Part shown: positions 62,301 through 64,000 of the stretch, piece by piece
Layout of the letters: every line of letters begins with the position of its first letter
How positions within the stretch are numbered: the stretch's first letter is position 1
NCBI RefSeq assembly: GCF_028389875.1
Contig: NC_084671.1
Location: 28,639,083 to 28,703,082 of the forward strand
DNA: 64,000 nucleotides
Source of the DNA: Rhea pennata
Lineage: Eukaryota; Chordata; Aves; Rheiformes; Rheidae
Direction: 5' to 3'
Position numbers and translations under genes: made by a program
The notes under the pieces: model-generated
Database searches by the model: none
Told to the model about the DNA's origin: nothing
The model's input: the letters and a program-made list of their open reading frames with translations, nothing else

Positions 62301-62676
62301 GACCCTTGCAAAGCTGCTCATACGGGCAGGGGCATCATACCTGTCTCTGTTCAGACTAACATACTAGCCAGCAAACGTGCCCAGGGTGGCTACAAACACC
62401 TCATATACTGTGGAGAAGCAAAACACCTCTCCAGCTGATGTCACGAGAGAGATCACAGGGCTCAAGTACCTGCTCAGCCGAGATTAGCAGGATCTCGTGT
62501 CGGGCTTTCTCAATCCCTTCCTTAGTGCCGGTGATCTTGATCTGATTGCTGGGGTCATCCGGGCGGGGAATCTGGATTTTGGTTGCAGTTTTGAGCTCCA
62601 GGTCCTGCAGCTTCTCGCCGTTCTTTCCAATGACAAAGCGGTGATGCTCCTTGGGAATGGCAACTGTCGCTGACGC
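47296..62676 (-). CDS. HDLBP: Vigilin, multi-KH RNA-binding protein (HDLBP), 5' end missing
   Basis: Vigilin is a cytoplasmic and ER-associated RNA-binding protein built almost wholly of KH domains; it binds mRNAs and tRNA and affects translation of secretory and lipoprotein transcripts. Twenty-three coding exons in the window total 3357 nt, 1118 aa plus stop, covering 14 KH domains and the C-terminal tail. The human protein has about 1268 aa; the first ~150 residues lie beyond 62676. GXXG loops in order: GKNG, degenerate (GPYN), GPKG, GKKG, GKNG, GQKG, GKGG, GAKG, GKGG, degenerate (RRGQ), GPKG, GQKG, GRKG, GARG. Seven of the domains are split by an intron just after the loop region. The C-terminus ends QVAPKTLPWGPKR. 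All junctions keep frame and no lesion was seen. It is convergent with ANO7. Confidence 0.97.
48109..48237 (-). CDS. HDLBP: HDLBP exon, C-terminal tail
   Basis: Acceptor tgtggctgcag, donor gtgagt, phase 0. 43 residues, LADVVDNEAMQVYMKPSSHE to APWATVNNEK. A second AG five bases on was rejected because LADVVD matches the family. Confidence 0.95.
48658..48774 (-). CDS. HDLBP: HDLBP exon, end of KH14
   Basis: Acceptor tgtgttgcag, donor gtaagt, phase 0. 39 residues, VDIRFPQSGAPDPNCVTVTG to ILNLEEEY. Confidence 0.96.
50289..50474 (-). CDS. HDLBP: HDLBP exon, end of KH13 and start of KH14
   Basis: Acceptor atgcccccag, donor gtaagc, phase 0. 62 residues, AQDQITITGYEKNAEAARDA, then RVHARIIGARGKAIRKIMDE with loop GARG. 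Confidence 0.96.
50637..50697. repeat. Tandem 28-base duplication containing the KH13 exon donor
   Basis: Two identical 28-base copies (50637-50664 and 50670-50697; starts ccctctttgtg, ends gcccttacc) with period 33. On the minus strand each carries a GTAAGG donor, at 50696 and 50663. Confidence 0.95.
50697..50840 (-). CDS. HDLBP: HDLBP exon, KH13 core
   Basis: Acceptor ctcccattccag, donor gtaagg, phase 0. 48 residues, ALRSFKLTVTVDPKYHPKII, loop GRKG, ending FPDKDDESQ. The donor is tandemly duplicated 33 bases downstream (see 50637-50697). Confidence 0.95.
51192..51226. repeat. Tandem 15-base duplication containing the KH12 exon donor
   Basis: ccttacccaatcctc (51192-51206) and ccttaccctatcctc (51212-51226) differ at one base, period 20. 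Each carries a GTAAGG donor on the minus strand. Confidence 0.9.
51218..51352 (-). CDS. HDLBP: HDLBP exon, KH12 second half
   Basis: Acceptor gttgctcag, donor gtaagg, phase 0. 45 residues, VNIQVPAPELQSDVITITGL to AEQEDR. The donor region is tandemly duplicated (see 51192-51226). Confidence 0.95.
51969..52073 (-). CDS. HDLBP: HDLBP exon, KH12 first half
   Basis: Acceptor cctctgcag, donor gtaagt, phase 0. 35 residues, ALVPVTIEVEVPFDLHRYII, loop GQKG, ending KMMDEFE. Confidence 0.96.
52692..52846 (-). CDS. HDLBP: HDLBP exon, KH11 second half with acidic insert
   Basis: Acceptor attttggcag, donor gtacgt. 52 residues. A low-complexity acidic insert (PAVQENGEDGGEGKDGKD) precedes PKKCDIIIISGRREKCEAAK. 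The insert makes KH11 longer than its neighbours, as in mammals. Confidence 0.95.
53440..53578 (-). CDS. HDLBP: HDLBP exon, KH11 first half
   Basis: Acceptor tttctcgcag, donor gtattc. 46 codons plus one base, EAQVTIECTIPQKFHRSIMG, loop GPKG, ending KFPDREENP. Confidence 0.95.
54258..54476 (-). CDS. HDLBP: HDLBP exon, KH10 (degenerate loop)
   Basis: Acceptor tatcggcag, donor gtatgt, phase 0. 73 residues, DNVIEDSMVVDPKHHRHFVI, loop RRGQ in place of GXXG, ending RIQEIIEDL. Confidence 0.96.
54696..54917 (-). CDS. HDLBP: HDLBP exon, KH9
   Basis: Acceptor tcctttcag, donor gtgaga, phase 0. 74 residues, QTKSYTVDLRAKPEYHKFLI, loop GKGGG, ending LEALIKNL. Confidence 0.96.
55422..55462. repeat. Purine-rich AAAG/AAG tract
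   Basis: An almost pure A/G tract on the plus strand, hence a pyrimidine tract on the HDLBP sense strand, within the intron between the KH8 and KH9 exons. Confidence 0.85.
55786..56004 (-). CDS. HDLBP: HDLBP exon, KH8
   Basis: Acceptor ttctcttttag, donor gttagc (non-optimal third base), phase 0. 73 residues, ANITEVEVSIPSKLHNSLIG, loop GAKG, ending LLHLAEEK. Confidence 0.96.
56900..57031 (-). CDS. HDLBP: HDLBP exon, KH7 second half
   Basis: Acceptor ccttgtggcag, donor gtaagc, phase 0. 44 residues, IREESNTKIDLPAENSNSET to AIQKEL. Confidence 0.96.
57187..57273 (-). CDS. HDLBP: HDLBP exon, KH7 first half
   Basis: Acceptor tctcccttag, donor gtgaga, phase 0. 29 residues, VENSFSISVPIFKQFHKNII, loop GKGG. 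Confidence 0.96.
57615..57728 (-). CDS. HDLBP: HDLBP exon, KH6 second half
   Basis: Acceptor cctcttgcag, donor gtagga, phase 0. 38 residues, VIINFPDPAHKSDIVQLRGP to KMVADL. Confidence 0.96.
58036..58140 (-). CDS. HDLBP: HDLBP exon, KH6 first half
   Basis: Acceptor tcctcatcag, donor gtaagg, phase 0. 35 residues, ENERTKDLIIEQKFHRTIIG, loop GQKG. Confidence 0.96.
58445..58584 (-). CDS. HDLBP: HDLBP exon, KH5 second half
   Basis: The acceptor is cccttgaag, not the AG seven bases on, because only this choice completes the split Ile codon and gives GANINRIKDLYK. Donor gtgagt. Ends LLELASRM. Confidence 0.95.
59279..59357 (-). CDS. HDLBP: HDLBP exon, KH5 first half
   Basis: Acceptor ctttatag, donor gtaagt. 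26 codons plus one base, INRMDYAEINVDHKFHRHLI, loop GKNG. Confidence 0.95.
59777..59881 (-). CDS. HDLBP: HDLBP exon, KH4 second half
   Basis: Acceptor gtctaaag, donor gtaagt, phase 0. 35 residues, VHIEFTEGEDKITLEGPTED to MVKDL. Confidence 0.96.
60416..60523 (-). CDS. HDLBP: HDLBP exon, KH4 first half
   Basis: Acceptor ctatctcag, donor gtatgg, phase 0. 36 residues, SWLHRFIIGKKGQNLAKITQ, loop GKKG. Confidence 0.96.
60739..60945 (-). CDS. HDLBP: HDLBP exon, KH3
   Basis: Acceptor gcccctacag, donor gtattg, phase 0. 69 residues, KKKTTTIAVEVKKSQHKYV, loop GPKG, ending EVYAK. Confidence 0.96.
61783..61998 (-). CDS. HDLBP: HDLBP exon, KH2 (degenerate loop)
   Basis: Acceptor ctcttccag, donor gtatga, phase 0. 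72 residues, DKRAVERLDVEKVYHPFIAG to VKKIYEEK. The GXXG loop is replaced by GPYN, as in the mammalian protein. Confidence 0.96.
62470..62676 (-). CDS. HDLBP: HDLBP exon, KH1
   Basis: Acceptor ctgtgttacag, donor gtactt, phase 0. 69 residues, ASATVAIPKEHHRFVIGKNG to HEILLISAEQ, one whole KH domain. It is the most 5' HDLBP exon in the window. Confidence 0.96.
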
Positions 62677-64000
62677 CTGTAACACAGGAACCAAGCATCT
62701 GTGAGAACCCTTGTCTGCACTGCTAGACCCATATGAATAGAGCCAGGAAAACTGAGTTAGATGCTGCTCAGCAATCACCCCTTAGGAGTAAGCACAATCC
62801 CCTCCAACCACCTCCAGACTGAGGACTGCTACGGTACCAGAATAGTTGACCTGTAGCACCTGTATACCAGGAGTCTAAAACCCACCTTTCCCCCAAAATC
62901 TTGTGGTTTGCTTGAGACACAGGAATAGTGCTCTGAACTAGCAAAGGCTTTCAGGCACAGTTGAAGAGGTGCCAGTCATCCAGCATAAGCCACAGAGGCA
63001 ATACCAGCAGTAACTGAGAGGATGGCTCAAGGATTGAGTTTATCCAAACTCTGGCACCCGTTGCTAAGCCTACAGAGAACAAGACACATGGTCTGATGCC
63101 TAGGAAACAGAAATTCAACACCAGAAACCTATTCCAGCAGGCAGACAGCTCAGAGGTGCTTGCTGTTATTCACTGGAAGGTGTCTTCAGTGTGACATATG
63201 CTGATCCAGGAGCAGTTCTAGAAGGCCCCTCTTAGAAAAGAGGTCCTAAAAGATTCTCTCAATCTACCCTTAAAAGGCTGGGTTTTTTAACAGGGATTAT
63301 GGACTTTTTTTCCTTCTTGCTGTGTGAGTTTTTACTAGCTTGGTAGTTTATGATTGCTGCCATGCTCTTTATGCCTGTGAATATGTAACTACAAAGAGTA
63401 CCTAGACACAAAATTCAAACTACACTGGAAGAATCATGAAAAAGATCATTTGGTCTTCAACTCTATCTCTTTCTACTGAATCCAGTTGAGAATACAGACA
63501 CACCTTTCAGACTTGGGGCCAGGGCAGCAGGAGGTGCATTTGGGGACACTGGGTCATGAGTCTGTGGTAGTACAACCTGATGTATTTTTCCAGATGCACA
63601 TTATGTAGGGTTTGCCCTCTGGCAGAGAATGACACATGGGCTGAACAGCACTGAAGCAGACATTGTATTAACTATCGCATTAACTGCCTTTTACATTACA
63701 CCTTAATGTACCCTATGAGAACTGGTTGTCATATATCTTAACCAGAAATACCATCTTGATTATGAACTCAGGAATCAGAAGGTGAGGAATCAAAACCTAT
63801 AGAGCTGAAAGGAGAAGCAACTGAAACAACGGGGCTCTATCAGTGTGGCTCAAGTTTCACAATCCAGAACCCTGATATGAAGCTTTCAGCCGTACCTCCT
63901 CTTTTCTCTCTTTCCTTCTCCTGCCCCTCCACATTCTTCTCTATAGGAGTTCAGAGAAGGCACAGTCCTATCCTCACAAACTACTAGCTTTGTGCGAGGG
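62677..64000 (-). other. HDLBP: HDLBP intron, no further exon seen
   Basis: No frame matches the N-terminal ~150 residues of vigilin (for example the expected ..VARLQTQ segment that precedes KH1), so the 5' exons lie beyond the window. AT-richer and otherwise featureless. Confidence 0.75.

Noticed and set aside
1-64000. CRISPR arrays, operons, insertion sequences, tRNA or rRNA genes
   Set aside because: None seen. The window is intron-bearing vertebrate DNA and no cloverleaf or regular spacer array was noticed.

Overview
The window is vertebrate nuclear DNA, most likely from a bird. It carries four multi-exon genes with GT-AG introns and no bacterial-style operons. One intron holds a decayed CR1 retroposon tail, an element typical of birds and reptiles, and the introns are short and repeat-poor. 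The gene order PASK - PPP1R7 - ANO7 - HDLBP matches, from memory, the human 2q37 block. The species cannot be fixed from sequence alone.

Layout. Positions 1-4619 hold the 5' end of PASK on the minus strand (four coding exons, N-terminus plus PAS-A); the rest lies left of the window. About 4.6-6.4 kb is a GC- and CpG-rich divergent promoter between PASK and PPP1R7, with CCAAT boxes, a ZNF143-type site, an NRF1-type site and a GGGGCT hexamer array. PPP1R7 (SDS22, plus strand, 5841-23008) is complete in 10 exons and gives 355 aa. About 23.2-30.8 kb is intergenic with no gene recognised. ANO7 (plus strand, 30859-43793) is complete in 23 coding exons and gives 887 aa. A gap of about 0.8 kb separates its poly(A) signal from that of the convergent gene. 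HDLBP (vigilin, minus strand) has a 3' UTR of about 2.4 kb (44.85-47.3 kb) and 23 coding exons (47296-62676) covering all 14 canonical KH domains and the C-terminal tail, 1118 aa. Its first ~150 residues lie right of the window.

Every exon boundary was read from the sequence and checked by phase arithmetic: each complete gene sums to a whole number of codons and each junction restores the family sequence as I remember it. The genes are functionally unrelated: a PAS-domain kinase, a PP1 regulator, an anoctamer and an RNA-binding KH protein. They are linked by layout, with one head-to-head pair sharing a promoter and one tail-to-tail pair. I found no mobile gene cluster, CRISPR array or clearly novel system. 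The points most worth checking are two tandem duplications that each copy a splice donor at adjacent HDLBP exons, the promoter GGGGCT array, a five-codon uORF directly before the PASK start, and an Asp-to-Gly change in a motif I expect to be conserved in ANO7.
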